Source: Aestuariivirga sp.
GTDB taxonomy: Bacteria > Pseudomonadota > Alphaproteobacteria > Rhizobiales > Aestuariivirgaceae
Direction: 5' to 3'
Assembly (NCBI GenBank): GCA_020252385.1
Contig: JADCDC010000149.1
Coordinates: forward strand, 1-62,873
DNA length: 62,873 bases
In this document: one piece after another, positions 30,094-39,339 of the stretch
How the letters are laid out: every line of letters begins with the position of its first letter
Numbering within the stretch: position 1 is the first letter of the stretch
The notes under the pieces: generated by a model
The model's database searches: none
Told to the model about the DNA's origin: nothing
Seen by the model: the letters and a program-made list of their open reading frames with translations, nothing else
Made by a program: the position numbers and the translations under genes

Positions 30094-30210
30094 ATGGCTA
30101 AAACCCCGACGAACAAGACCAAGGGGCCGATCCCCCAACATCACATGCTGGCGACGACCGGCAAGCCGCGCCCTGACAACGCGCGCAAGGGGCCTCTGCC
30201 GCCCAAATGA
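30094..30210 (+). CDS. Small basic protein
   Basis: 38 residues (MAKTPTNKTKGPIPQHHMLA then basic/Pro-rich), after a GAGGACATCTCCTG leader. The stop overlaps the next ATG. Unknown function; possibly a small virion peptide. Confidence 0.45.
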   Translation: MAKTPTNKTKGPIPQHHMLATTGKPRPDNARKGPLPPK

Positions 30211-30401
30211 ATCCCGACACGCTGATCAGGAGGCTGAAGGAGGCGCAAGCTGAACTCGCCCGGGGCCTCCTGATTACGCCTTCTGGGCGAGACGCCTTTG
30301 AGTATGGCCGAGCCGTCGGTCTCTATGAGGGATACGAGAGAACCTGGAACCTGATCGCGAACCTTTTTGAGGAATCGGAACGCGGCAAGTTCGACATCTA
30401 A
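30207..30401 (+). CDS. Small hypothetical protein
   Basis: 64 residues (MNPDTLIRRLKEAQAELARG), helical. Located between portal and GroES-like genes. No family recognised. Confidence 0.5.
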   Translation: MNPDTLIRRLKEAQAELARGLLITPSGRDAFEYGRAVGLYEGYERTWNLIANLFEESERGKFDI

Positions 30402-30410
30402 GGAGCACAC

Positions 30411-30839
30411 ATGCAAAGCCTTGCAAACAAGATTACCTTTGACTACGGCACCGTAGACGAGGCGTTTCCGCCTTGCGACCCGCTGGTCAGGCCGTTCGGG
30501 TCACGGGTCTTGGTCCAGTTTCGGACCCCCAAGAAGGTCACGAAGGGCGGCATCTTCCTGACCCCCGAGACCCGTGAGACCGAGCACTACAACACTCAGG
30601 TGGCCAAGGTTCTGGCCGTTGGCGAACTCGCCTTCAAGAACCGCAACACGATGACTGAATGGCCTGAAGGTGCGTGGTGCGCGCCGGGCGATTTTATTCG
30701 CGTCCCGAAGTACGGCGGAGATCGCTGGACGGTGATGACGGATGATGGAGAGGATGAAGCCATCCTCGCCCTGTTCAACGACCTCGACATCCTTGGCCTT
30801 GTGACCGGCGACCCGCTGGCCATCAAGGCCTTCATCTAG
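30411..30839 (+). CDS. GroES-like (Cpn10-type) phage co-chaperonin
   Basis: 142 residues. VRPFGSRVLVQFRTPKKVTK then GGIFLTPETRETEHYNTQVA (mobile-loop region), KVLAVGELAFKN and GDFIRVPKYGGDRWTV match the phage type of the Cpn10 beta-barrel. Such proteins can replace GroES in folding the capsid protein with host GroEL, as T4 gp31 does. Its position three genes before the capsid gene supports this. Confidence 0.7.
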   Translation: MQSLANKITFDYGTVDEAFPPCDPLVRPFGSRVLVQFRTPKKVTKGGIFLTPETRETEHYNTQVAKVLAVGELAFKNRNTMTEWPEGAWCAPGDFIRVPKYGGDRWTVMTDDGEDEAILALFNDLDILGLVTGDPLAIKAFI

Positions 30840-30855
30840 CCTGAAGGAGCCGTTC

Positions 30856-31803
30856 ATGGCTGACGTTATGACCGAAGATGACGACATCGAGATCGTGGAG
30901 GTCGACGAGATCCCCGAGTCCACCGAGGAGCCCGAAGCCGCGGCGCCGGAGCCCGAGGAGCCTGAAGACGAGGACGACGATGAGGACGACGAGCGCCTAG
31001 CGGAGAGCCAGGACGACGCGGAAGACGACATCGTCAACCGCAACCGCGTCAAGCGGCAGAAGCGCCGGCAGGCTCGCAAGCAGGCCCAAGAGCGGCTTGA
31101 GGCCGAGGTCCGCGCCTTGCGCGACATCAACATGGAGTTGGCCCGCAAGGTCAACAACATCGAGGGTGTTCACCTCACGCAGGCCGAGGCCAACCTCGCC
31201 AAGCAGCTTGACGTCGCTCGCGACGAGGTGCGTCAGGCCGAGATGATCATCGCCCGGGCGGTGGAGGCGGGCAACGGCGAGGACGTGGCCGCGGCCATCC
31301 GCCTCCGCGACGAGGCGAAATACCGCGCCGATCAGGTCGCCGCCGAGCAGCAGCGGTTCACCGAGACGCGGCGTGACCCGTCGCCGCCTGTCGACCCGCG
31401 TGTGCGCACCTACGCCACGCAATGGGTGCAGGCCAACCCGTGGTACAACCCGAACGGCAAGGACGAGGCGTCGGTTCTCACCCGCCGCATCGACCAAGGG
31501 CTTCTGGCGGAGGGCTACGACCCGACGACCGAGGGCTACTACCGCGAGTTGACCCGTCGCGTGGAGGCCCGCTTCGGCGGCGCGTCCGCTCCCGCCGAGG
31601 AGCCCGCTCCTGCTCCGCGCAAGAAGGCTCCGCCGATGGGCGCCACCCGCGAGCACACCCCGACTGCTGGCCGCAAAATCCAAGTGCATGTGACGCCGGA
31701 AATCCGCCAATCCCTTGAGGAAGCGGGCTACTGGGACGACCCCGCCATGCGCAACAAGATGCTCCGCCAGATCGCCGAACGGCAGAAGAACACCCCCCGG
31801 TAA
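30856..31803 (+). CDS. Scaffolding protein
   Basis: 315 residues: very acidic N-terminus (residues 5-55 nearly all D/E/P), central coiled coil (RRQARKQAQERLEAEVRALR), Pro/Ala linker near 255-265 and a helical basic C-terminus (PEIRQSLEEAGYWDDPAMRN). Composition, size and place between portal and capsid genes fit an internal scaffold whose C-terminal part binds coat protein. Assigned by context. Confidence 0.7.
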   Translation: MADVMTEDDDIEIVEVDEIPESTEEPEAAAPEPEEPEDEDDDEDDERLAESQDDAEDDIVNRNRVKRQKRRQARKQAQERLEAEVRALRDINMELARKVNNIEGVHLTQAEANLAKQLDVARDEVRQAEMIIARAVEAGNGEDVAAAIRLRDEAKYRADQVAAEQQRFTETRRDPSPPVDPRVRTYATQWVQANPWYNPNGKDEASVLTRRIDQGLLAEGYDPTTEGYYRELTRRVEARFGGASAPAEEPAPAPRKKAPPMGATREHTPTAGRKIQVHVTPEIRQSLEEAGYWDDPAMRNKMLRQIAERQKNTPR

Positions 31804-31817
31804 AAAAGGACGCGACA

Positions 31818-32357
31818 ATGCTTGAAGATGATGATAGGCTTAAGAAGGAAATCGGTGCTGGACGCCGGTCCCGCGCCTCGGAAGACCGCAATGTCACCGA
31901 GGACCGCGTGAGGACTGATGACGACCGGCTCGCCATGTTCCGTATGCAGATGCACAACGATGCGCTGCCTGACTTGCCTCCGATCCCCGGCTACCACGTG
32001 TGCTGGTTGACGACGACGAACCCCCGCGACAGCATCCATCGCAGGATGATGCTGGGGTACAGCCCGGTGACTGCGGAAGACGCACCCGGTCTGGATTACG
32101 CCACCCAGAAAACGGGTGAGTACGCAGGGATGATCGGCATCAACGAGATGCTCGCGTTCAAACTGCCATTGAACCTCTACGAAGCGTTCATGCAGGAAAA
32201 CCACCACGACGCCCCCGCCCGCGAAGAAGAACGCATGGCCGACACCACCGAGAACCTGGTGGAAGAAGCCAACAGGGCAGGGTCACAGGTGCAGATGGGT
32301 GACGGCACGGCATCGCTTCGCTCCAGTCCTTCCGTCCGTGGGGTCTTCACCTCATAG
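31818..32357 (+). CDS. Virion-module hypothetical protein
   Basis: 179 residues. The middle, PGYHVCWLTTTNPRDSIHRR and MMLGYSPVTAEDAPGLDYAT, resembles a protein often found between scaffold and capsid genes in related podoviruses. Charged ends. Function unknown. Confidence 0.6.
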   Translation: MLEDDDRLKKEIGAGRRSRASEDRNVTEDRVRTDDDRLAMFRMQMHNDALPDLPPIPGYHVCWLTTTNPRDSIHRRMMLGYSPVTAEDAPGLDYATQKTGEYAGMIGINEMLAFKLPLNLYEAFMQENHHDAPAREEERMADTTENLVEEANRAGSQVQMGDGTASLRSSPSVRGVFTS

Positions 32358-32396
32358 GGCGGGTCCATAAACCCACTCGAATGAGGTAAGACGCAT

Positions 32397-32957
32397 ATGC
32401 CCGCGACTTCCCAGCCGTTCGGCCTTCGTCCCGTCTACTCTCCCAGCGGCGTGATTCGTCCCGTCGCTATGTCGATCCTGACGGGCTACGGCGTGAACAT
32501 TCTCCAGAACCAGCCGATCAAGATCGGCACCAACGGTACCGTCGAAGCCGCCGCCATCGGTGACCGCTTCGTCGGTACTTTCCAAGGCGTCGAGTTCACC
32601 GACAGCGAGGGGCGCCGCCGCGTGTCCAACCGCTGGGTGGCTTCCACCGCCGCCACCGACATCGTGGCCTACGTCACAGTCGATCCGACCATCGTCTACG
32701 AAATCCAGTCCTCGGCGACCATCGCCGTGTCCGACATCGGATCGCAGGCGGACTACACGGTCATCACCGCTGGCTCCACCGTCACTGGCCTGTCGCAGCT
32801 TATGCTCGACGCCGCCACGCTGACGCCGTCCGCCAATGCGGCGCTGCGGATCATCAACGCCTCGCCCGGTCCCGACAATGCGTTCGGGGACGCCTTCGTC
32901 ATTCTTCAGGTCCAGATCGCCGAACACCAGTTCGTCGCTGACCGCGTTGCCTTCTAA
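32397..32957 (+). CDS. Capsid decoration (head cement) protein
   Basis: 186 residues. FGLRPVYSPSGVIRPVAMSI, IGDRFVGTFQGVEFTDSEGR and later GPDNAFGDAFVILQVQIAEH make up a pattern I associate with head decoration proteins encoded right before the coat protein. Beta-rich. Function by family resemblance and position. Confidence 0.65.
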   Translation: MPATSQPFGLRPVYSPSGVIRPVAMSILTGYGVNILQNQPIKIGTNGTVEAAAIGDRFVGTFQGVEFTDSEGRRRVSNRWVASTAATDIVAYVTVDPTIVYEIQSSATIAVSDIGSQADYTVITAGSTVTGLSQLMLDAATLTPSANAALRIINASPGPDNAFGDAFVILQVQIAEHQFVADRVAF

Positions 32958-32971
32958 GGAGGACCCACACT

Positions 32972-33886
32972 ATGGCTAATCCCATGAGGTCAACCGACTT
33001 CCGCTCCATCGTCGAACCGATCATGAATGAATCGTTCGACGGCGTGTACAACCAGCGCGCTGACGAGTGGAAGCAGGTCTTCAAGGAGTTCCAAGGCACC
33101 CCGCGGAACTACCACGAGGAAGTGATGCTGTACGGCATGGGCGCCGCGCCGGAACTCCCGGACGGCATGCCTGTCACCTATCAGTCGGGTGGCGTGCTGT
33201 TCCTCCAGCGGTACATCTACCGGGTCTACGGTCTGGCCTTCGCGCTGACCAAGGTCCTGGTTGAGGACGGCGATCACATCCGCATCGGGCAGACCTACTC
33301 CAAGCACCTCGCTCAGTCGCTGATCGAGACCAAGGAGACCCTCGGTGCCAACGTCCTGAACCGTGCCTTCAACGGCGCGTTCCCGGGCGGTGACGGCGTG
33401 TCGCTCATCAGCCCCAGCCACCCCATCGTCAACGGCACCTACTCCAACCAACTGAACACCGCTGCGGCGCTGTCTCAGACCTCGCTGGAGCAGATGCTCA
33501 TTCAGATCCGTAACGCCGTGGACAACAACGGCAAGCGCATCCGTCTGACGCCGAAGAAGCTGGTGATCGGTCCGTCCAACACCTTCCAAGCCGAAGTGCT
33601 GCTCAACTCCGCGCTCCGCGCCGGCACGGCCAACAACGACATCAACCCCGTCAAGTCGATGGGTATGCTGTCCGAGGGCCAAGCCAACCTCGCCCGTATC
33701 ACCTCGACCACCGCTTGGTGGATCCAGACCGATGCGCCCGAGGGGCTGAAGCTGGCCAAGCGTCGCGGCCTTGAGAAGTCCATGGAAGGTGACTTCGAAA
33801 CCGACTCCATGCGCTACAAGGCAACAGAACGCTACGCGTTCGGGTGGTCCGACCCCCGTGGTCTCTTCGGTACCGCCGGCATCTAA
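32972..33886 (+). CDS. Major capsid protein
   Basis: 304 residues. Mu gpT/HK97-type coat features: EWKQVFKEFQGTPRNYHEEV, RYIYRVYGLAFALTKVLVED, SPSHPIVNGTYSNQL, TPKKLVIGPSNTFQAEVLLN and the C-terminal SMRYKATERYAFGWSDPRGL. It follows the scaffold and decoration genes with a strong AAGGAGG site and is followed by a terminator hairpin, as usual for a highly expressed coat gene. Confidence 0.88.
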   Translation: MANPMRSTDFRSIVEPIMNESFDGVYNQRADEWKQVFKEFQGTPRNYHEEVMLYGMGAAPELPDGMPVTYQSGGVLFLQRYIYRVYGLAFALTKVLVEDGDHIRIGQTYSKHLAQSLIETKETLGANVLNRAFNGAFPGGDGVSLISPSHPIVNGTYSNQLNTAAALSQTSLEQMLIQIRNAVDNNGKRIRLTPKKLVIGPSNTFQAEVLLNSALRAGTANNDINPVKSMGMLSEGQANLARITSTTAWWIQTDAPEGLKLAKRRGLEKSMEGDFETDSMRYKATERYAFGWSDPRGLFGTAGI

Positions 33887-33892
33887 GGGCTT

Positions 33893-33916
33893 GAGGCCGG
33901 GAGCAATCCCGGCCTC
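33893..33916 (+). terminator. Hairpin after the capsid gene
   Basis: Perfect 10-bp stem GAGGCCGGGA/TCCCGGCCTC with a GCAA loop seven bases after the stop. The tail is only weakly U-rich. Same stem-loop family as the hairpins in the 21.7-22.5 kb gap. Confidence 0.6.
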
Positions 33917-33953
33917 TACCCTGTAGCTTTGTAACCCTTCGGAGAACCGCCAA

Positions 33954-34394
33954 ATGGCTCAAACTGATTTCACCGGCCCTCTGGCCTCCGGGGACAGACC
34001 CCCGGGGTCTCCGGGCGGCTCTAACGTCGGACTGGCCGTGCTCTCGCAGACCGTGCTGGTCAACCGCGACGCGACTCTGGTCCAGAGCGCGACGATCAAC
34101 CTCCCGGTCAACAGCCAGATCGTTAACATCATCTGCGACGTGCTGACCGCTTACGACAGCGCCACCTCGACGACGCTGACCGTAGGCACTGTCGCCGCCG
34201 GCACCCAGTACGCTTCCGGCGTCAACGCCCGGACTGCGGGTCGGACCATCCCGACCTTCACCGCGGCGCAACTGGCGGCTATGGACGACATCGGCGCCAC
34301 GACCACCGTCGTGGCCACGGCGACTTCCGTCGGCCAGCCGACCGTCGGGCAGGTCCGTGTGACCGTCAACTACGTCCAGACCGTCGGTATCTGA
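33954..34394 (+). CDS. Structural protein, probably head-associated
   Basis: 146 residues, Ser/Thr/Val-rich and beta in character (VNRDATLVQSATINLPVNSQ). It lies between two hairpins just after the capsid gene, so it is probably expressed in virion amounts. A head decoration or joining role is inferred only from position. Confidence 0.55.
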   Translation: MAQTDFTGPLASGDRPPGSPGGSNVGLAVLSQTVLVNRDATLVQSATINLPVNSQIVNIICDVLTAYDSATSTTLTVGTVAAGTQYASGVNARTAGRTIPTFTAAQLAAMDDIGATTTVVATATSVGQPTVGQVRVTVNYVQTVGI

Positions 34395-34398
34395 TAGG

Positions 34399-34418
34399 GG
34401 CGGGGCGCGAGCCCCGCC
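34399..34418 (+). terminator. Hairpin with GCGA loop
   Basis: Stem GGCGGGGC/GCCCCGCC with a GCGA tetraloop right after the preceding stop. No long U-tract. Confidence 0.5.
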
Positions 34419-34439
34419 TCACTCCGAGGAGCATTGTGC

Positions 34440-35876
34440 ATGACCGTTACGCCCTACTACATGTTTCTGGATGGCCAGAAGGTCACAGCGCTCGACAACA
34501 ACGACGGGACCAAGACCCTGTCGGTGTCCGGAGGCCAAGACCTGTGGCGCACCACCTTTGCAAGGGTGCTCGCCTCGGGCGTAGACCCTACGTGGTTCCG
34601 GCAAATCGGCCCTATCGGCACGGGGCACACGATCTCGCAGTCCGGCGGCAACCTCAACATCGCGTCCGGCACCACCGCCAACTCCGAAGTGATCATCCGC
34701 TCAGTCGTCTCGTGGATGGACTCCGCGACGCTCCGCTGGCAGTCGATCCTGTCGCAGCGCATCGCCAACAACAACTTCGTGGTGGAGTTGGTCGACGTCG
34801 TCGGTGACAACCTGGCCTACACGATCAACAGCGCCACCAGCGTCACGGTCACGTTCCCCAACAACACCAACCCGTTCAACAGCACCAATGTCGGCCAGTC
34901 GGTCAGCATGGGCGCCATCACCGGCGCGGCGGGCATCCCCGGGCGCTACGTCATCGCTTCCGCCACGCCGAACAGCGTCACGTTCACCGTGGCGGGCTGG
35001 CCGGTGTCGGGCTCCGGGACGCTTTCCCTGTACGGCTGGAACTTCGCCCGCTGCAACTACACCGGCACCGTCGCCACCAACGTCAACTACGACACGGGCC
35101 GTCGCGGGTGGGCTTCTGGCGACACCGTCGCCACGATCAACACCACGGCGTCGCCCGGCCACATGGGCATCGTCACCCTTGAGGACGGCATGTCGTCCCT
35201 CCTCGACCAGCTTGTGGCCTCCAGCACGACGGTGGCGACGACTGCGCGCGCAAGCCGGGTCGTCAACCTGCCGGAGGAAAGCACCCCGCTGTTCTTGCAG
35301 ATCCGCAGCACCAACGGCTCTGTAGCCCCCGCGTCCAGCACGACTTGGACGCTGGGCATGGTGTCGCTGACGAAGTACGGTGCCGTGAACGTCGCGGTCA
35401 ACAGTGTGCGACCGCAGCCGTTCAACAGCACCATGCCGGTGACCCTGCAAGGCACGTCTACGGTGACGTTCACCCAGCCCGCCCTTGTGGCGAGCACCGC
35501 GCTTATCGGCGACGTGGGTGTCCAGTACCGCGCAACCGCTTCCGGATCGTCGGCTACCCACCTCGTGTCGGCGGCGACCACCAACCCGACCCTCGTCAAG
35601 GCGGCGGCGGGCAAGGTGCTGGGCTGGTCGTTCAGCAACACCACGGCGGCGTGGGTCTATGTCAAGCTGCACAACCAGGCCACCGCCCCTACGGCGGGCA
35701 CGGGCGTCGTGCGGACCATCGGCATCCCACCGAACGGCGTCAACACGTTCTACAGCGAGGGTGGCGCGTTCACCTTCACCACCGGCATTGGGCTCACCAC
35801 GGTGACTGGCGCGGCGGACGCCGACGCGACGGCTGTCGGGTTGAACGCCATTGTCGGCGAACTCGTGTGGGTGTAA
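34440..35876 (+). CDS. Virion structural protein (beta-rich, fibre-type)
   Basis: 478 residues from ATG 34440, with GAGGAG upstream. Almost all beta with Ig-like or fibre-like repeats: INSATSVTVTFPNNTNPFN, GIPGRYVIASATPNSVTFTV and repeated Thr/Ala/Val strands. Likely a head fibre or tail-associated protein. I cannot name a specific family. Confidence 0.6.
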   Translation: MTVTPYYMFLDGQKVTALDNNDGTKTLSVSGGQDLWRTTFARVLASGVDPTWFRQIGPIGTGHTISQSGGNLNIASGTTANSEVIIRSVVSWMDSATLRWQSILSQRIANNNFVVELVDVVGDNLAYTINSATSVTVTFPNNTNPFNSTNVGQSVSMGAITGAAGIPGRYVIASATPNSVTFTVAGWPVSGSGTLSLYGWNFARCNYTGTVATNVNYDTGRRGWASGDTVATINTTASPGHMGIVTLEDGMSSLLDQLVASSTTVATTARASRVVNLPEESTPLFLQIRSTNGSVAPASSTTWTLGMVSLTKYGAVNVAVNSVRPQPFNSTMPVTLQGTSTVTFTQPALVASTALIGDVGVQYRATASGSSATHLVSAATTNPTLVKAAAGKVLGWSFSNTTAAWVYVKLHNQATAPTAGTGVVRTIGIPPNGVNTFYSEGGAFTFTTGIGLTTVTGAADADATAVGLNAIVGELVWV

Positions 35877-35879
35877 GCC

Positions 35880-36215
35880 ATGTACGGCGGATCGTACGAC
35901 CTGTCACTCAGAGAGCAGACAGAACGGGCTAGAGCCGCCATCCAAGAAGCCTTGGGCCTGTTCAATGGAGCGCAAGTTGCGCCGCCCGGACAGCCTCCCC
36001 GCCCGCCTGTTCCCTCCGCAGGTGCGCTCCCGTCTCCCGCCGCTCCTTCGGGACCGGGAGCCGCGGGGCCGCCGGGTCAGGCCCAAGGCACCCCGTTCGC
36101 CGGCGCCGCGTCGAACCCCGCCCTGCGCCAGCAGCAGGGCGCCATGGGCTCTCTGGAGGCCGCCATGCGCCAACCCCTCGTCCGCTCCGGCGGCCCGCTC
36201 ATGCCGGATTTCTGA
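35880..36215 (+). CDS. Pro/Ala-rich hypothetical protein
   Basis: 111 residues: helical start (SLREQTERARAAIQEALGLF), then a Pro/Gly/Ala low-complexity region. Located in the virion module. Function unknown. Confidence 0.5.
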   Translation: MYGGSYDLSLREQTERARAAIQEALGLFNGAQVAPPGQPPRPPVPSAGALPSPAAPSGPGAAGPPGQAQGTPFAGAASNPALRQQQGAMGSLEAAMRQPLVRSGGPLMPDF

Positions 36216-36217
36216 CG

Positions 36218-36532
36218 ATGAAGGGCTACACGGACACCACGAAGACGGTCTACATGTCGGAGGGCGGCAAGGCCAAGTCTCCGGTTTGGACCCGAAAAGC
36301 AGGACAGTCTGAAGCCGGGGGCCTTAATGCCAAGGGCCGTGCCTCCTACAATCGCGCCAATCCCGGCAAGCCGGGCCTGAAGCCGCCCGCCCCGAACCCC
36401 AAGACCGAGAAGGACGCGGCTCGCCGCAAGTCCTTCTGCGCCCGCTCCGCCGGACAGGCGAAGATGTTTCCGAAAGCCGCCAAAGACCCCAACAGCCGCA
36501 TCAACAAGTCGCTGCGAGCATGGCGCTGCTAA
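36218..36532 (+). CDS. DUF6321-like protein
   Basis: 104 residues. GGLNAKGRASYNRANPGKPG, KSFCARSAGQAKMFPKAAKD and the ending NSRINKSLRAWRC follow the DUF6321 pattern seen in many phages. Its first 13 residues (MKGYTDTTKTVYM) resemble the start of the next gene. Function unknown; a virion gene by location. Confidence 0.65.
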   Translation: MKGYTDTTKTVYMSEGGKAKSPVWTRKAGQSEAGGLNAKGRASYNRANPGKPGLKPPAPNPKTEKDAARRKSFCARSAGQAKMFPKAAKDPNSRINKSLRAWRC

Positions 36533-36547
36533 CCAAGGATCTGACCC

Positions 36548-36799
36548 ATGAAGGGCTACAAGAACAGCACCAAGACGGTCTACGAGACCGAAGAATCCGC
36601 CAACTACGCCAGAGGCGGCATGGCCAAGGTCGGCAAGGTCATGGGCGAGTTCAAGCGCGGCAAGCTGCACAGCGGCTCGAAGAAGGGGCCGGAAGTCACC
36701 AGCCGCAAGCAGGCCATCGCCATCGGCCTGAGCGAGGCCCGCAAGGCTGGCGCCAAGGTGCCCGCCAAAATGCGCAACGGCGGCAAGGTCGGTTGCTAG
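36548..36799 (+). CDS. DUF6496-like protein
   Basis: 83 residues. KVMGEFKRGKLHSGSKKGPE then VTSRKQAIAIGLSEARKAG is the DUF6496 signature. It shares an N-terminal MKGYxxSTKTVY motif with the gene before. Function unknown. Confidence 0.65.
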   Translation: MKGYKNSTKTVYETEESANYARGGMAKVGKVMGEFKRGKLHSGSKKGPEVTSRKQAIAIGLSEARKAGAKVPAKMRNGGKVGC

Positions 36800-36878
36800 A
36801 CCGGCCCTAGTCCTATACAATCTCGCCAGACAGGTCTGCTGCGACTAGCGGACTGCTGACCCCAACAGCGGACCTGCC

Positions 36879-37865
36879 ATGGCCTACTCCGGCACAATCT
36901 CGCAGACGGTGTTCGATACCCGACGGGTGATCGACAACGCCTTCCGGCGTGCGAAGATGCTGCCCGAGACCGTGTCCGGCGAGCAGATCGACATTGCTCG
37001 CGACCAGCTTTACCTGCTGACCTCCAACCTCGCCAACCGCGGCGTGCCGCTGTGGTGCGTTGAGAAGATCATCGTGCCGCTCTACGAGGGTGTTGGCGAC
37101 GTCACCCTGCCCGCAGGCACTGTCGACATCCTCAACGTCAACCTGCGCGTCTTGCAGGAAGTGACCGGCGCCAACACCGTCACCTCGACCACCTACAGCA
37201 CATCGTTCGGAACCGACACGCCAGTCACCACCGTCGGGGTGCTGTGGGCCGCAGCCGCCGTGCCGATCATCTTCGAGCGGTCTACAGACGGCGTAGGGTG
37301 GACCACCGTCCAGTCCGAGACGCCGTCCGCTTCCGCTGGCGAGTGGACGTGGTTCGACCTCTCGCAGATCATCTCCGCGCCCTACTTCCGGGTGCGCGCC
37401 ACGAGCGGCACGCTGTCCTACAGCCAAGTCTACTTCGGCAACAACCCGACGGAAATCCCATTCGGCAGGCTGAACAAGGACGACTACACCAACCTGCCCA
37501 ACAAGGCGTTCAAGTCGCTCCGCCCCCTGCAATACTGGTTCGACCGGCAGGTTCCCGCGCCGGTCATGCACCTGTGGCCGGTGCCCGCCGCCGGCTCCAC
37601 CGTCTACCAGATCGTCGCGTGGCGCCACCGGCACATCATGGACGTCGGCAAGATGACCGACGACGTCGAGGTCCCGCAGCGGTGGCTCGACGCTGTAATC
37701 TCCATGCTCGCCGCCAAGCTGGCGTCGGAAATCCCCGAAGTGCCCGCCGACATGATCCCGCTGCTCGACGCCAAGGCCCTACAGGCTGAACTTGAGGCGT
37801 GGGGTGAGGAGCGCGACAACTCGCCCATCCGCTGGGCGCCCAACATCAGCGCCTACACGAGGTAA
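36879..37865 (+). CDS. Tail/adaptor protein (first of two adaptor-type genes)
   Basis: 328 residues. N-terminal helical part (DNAFRRAKMLPETVSGEQID, LYLLTSNLANRGVPLWCVEK), an inserted beta domain (about residues 100-190), then FGNNPTEIPFGRLNKDDYTN and VMHLWPVPAAGSTVYQIVAW. This pattern resembles head-tail adaptor/tubular proteins of podoviruses with an Ig-like insertion. It probably forms part of the neck between portal and tail. A second adaptor-type gene lies at 44871. Confidence 0.6.
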   Translation: MAYSGTISQTVFDTRRVIDNAFRRAKMLPETVSGEQIDIARDQLYLLTSNLANRGVPLWCVEKIIVPLYEGVGDVTLPAGTVDILNVNLRVLQEVTGANTVTSTTYSTSFGTDTPVTTVGVLWAAAAVPIIFERSTDGVGWTTVQSETPSASAGEWTWFDLSQIISAPYFRVRATSGTLSYSQVYFGNNPTEIPFGRLNKDDYTNLPNKAFKSLRPLQYWFDRQVPAPVMHLWPVPAAGSTVYQIVAWRHRHIMDVGKMTDDVEVPQRWLDAVISMLAAKLASEIPEVPADMIPLLDAKALQAELEAWGEERDNSPIRWAPNISAYTR

Positions 37866-37870
37866 GCCCG

Positions 37871-38173
37871 ATGCCGCTTTACCTTGACACCCGTGGCCGC
37901 TCGACCCTTGGCATTGCGCTGTGCGCGCGGTGCAGTCGCAAGTTCTCGCTTGACGACCTGCAATCCGATCCGAACTTCCCGGGCCTGATGGTCTGCAAGG
38001 ACGACCTCGACGAGTTCGACCCCTACCGGCTTCCGGCTCGCCAGACCGAGGACATCACGCTGCGCTTCGTGCGGCCCGACGAGAGCATCGCCACGGACCC
38101 CGCAGGCGTGATTCTGGAGAACGGCGACTACTTCCTCGTCACCGAGGACTTTGAGGAGTTCCTGCTGCCGTGA
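37871..38173 (+). CDS. Conserved small virion-module protein with Cys pairs
   Basis: 100 residues. LCARCSRKFSLDDLQSDPNF then GLMVCKDDLDEFDPYRLPAR is a recognisable conserved pattern with a probable zinc-binding CxxC...C. It overlaps the next gene by 4 bases. Function unknown. Confidence 0.6.
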   Translation: MPLYLDTRGRSTLGIALCARCSRKFSLDDLQSDPNFPGLMVCKDDLDEFDPYRLPARQTEDITLRFVRPDESIATDPAGVILENGDYFLVTEDFEEFLLP

Positions 38174-39327
38174 GCGTTCCCAGCAACCTCGTCCCGACGC
38201 GCATCTCCCAACTGACCGAGTATTTCGGGGCGGACGCGAACGGCTACCTGCCCTACATCATCGGCGGCGTCACCTACAAGGTGAAGTTCTCCACGCTGAA
38301 CATCGCCGGCGCAGCGGTCTCGTCGTTCAGCGGCGGCACGACCGGCCTGACGCCGTCGACGCCGACCAACGGGGCCGTCGTCCTTGGCGGCACTCTGGCT
38401 CTGGCCAACGGCGGCACGGGCGCCACGACCGCTGCGGCGGCGCGCACGAACCTCGGCCTCGGGACCGCAGCGACCACCAACTCCACGGCTTACGCCACGG
38501 CGGCGCAGGGCACGAAGGCCGACACCGCCGTGCAGACGGTCTCGTCGGCGGACGGGTCGGTCGTGATCACGGGCACGACGGCCATCGACCTCGCCGTGGC
38601 GGCGTCGACCAACATGATCGTGCAGGTTCGCAACAACACCGGCAGCACGTTGACGAAGGGCACGGCGGTCTACATCAACGGCGCTGTCGGCCAGGTTCCC
38701 ACGGTCGCACGGGCACAGGCGAACAGCGACGCGACGTCGGCGCAGACCCTCGGCGTCATGTCGGCGGATCTGCCGAACAACACCAATGGCAACGTGACGG
38801 TCATCGGTCGGGTCACGGGCCTTGACACCTCGGCGTTCACCGACGGCCAGCAGTTGTATCTCAGCGGCGCGACGCCGGGTGCGCTGACGGGAACAAAGCC
38901 GTTCGCCCCGACGCACCTCGTCTATGTGGCGGTGGTTGAGCACGCCCACCCGACGCTCGGTGAGCTGTTCGTCAAGGTGCAGAACGGCTACGAGTTGGAC
39001 GAGTTGCACGACGTGGCCGCGCAGTCGCCGTCCAATGGCCAGACCATCGTGTTCAACAGCAGCACGGGCCTGTGGGAGAAGAACACCGTCTCCCTGTCGG
39101 CTGGCGTCAACGGCACCCTGCCAGTCGCGAACGGCGGGACGGGCCAGACGTCCTACACCAACGGGCAACTGCTGATCGGCAACAACACCGGCAACACGCT
39201 GACGAAAGCCACGCTTACGGCGGGGACCGGCATCAGCATCACCAACGGCAATGGCTCCATCACCATCGCGTCGACGTCGTCCGGCCCCTCGCTGGCGCAG
39301 GTCGTCGCCATGGCCGCCGCTCTCTGA
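38170..39327 (+). CDS. Tail fibre-type protein
   Basis: 385 residues. Two GGTG-type motifs (LANGGTGATTAAAARTNLGL and VANGGTGQTSYTNGQLLIGN), common in phage tail fibres and spikes, flank a beta domain with LGVMSADLPNNTNGNVTVIG and YELDELHDVAAQSP. Probably a fibre or fibre-attachment protein. Confidence 0.65.
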   Translation: MSVPSNLVPTRISQLTEYFGADANGYLPYIIGGVTYKVKFSTLNIAGAAVSSFSGGTTGLTPSTPTNGAVVLGGTLALANGGTGATTAAAARTNLGLGTAATTNSTAYATAAQGTKADTAVQTVSSADGSVVITGTTAIDLAVAASTNMIVQVRNNTGSTLTKGTAVYINGAVGQVPTVARAQANSDATSAQTLGVMSADLPNNTNGNVTVIGRVTGLDTSAFTDGQQLYLSGATPGALTGTKPFAPTHLVYVAVVEHAHPTLGELFVKVQNGYELDELHDVAAQSPSNGQTIVFNSSTGLWEKNTVSLSAGVNGTLPVANGGTGQTSYTNGQLLIGNNTGNTLTKATLTAGTGISITNGNGSITIASTSSGPSLAQVVAMAAAL

Positions 39328-39339
39328 GGACTGAACCTA

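Noticed and set aside
28692..30122. 476-codon minus-strand frame opposite the portal gene
   Set aside because: The portal frame has clear family motifs; the antisense frame is Leu/His/Arg/Gly-rich without any.
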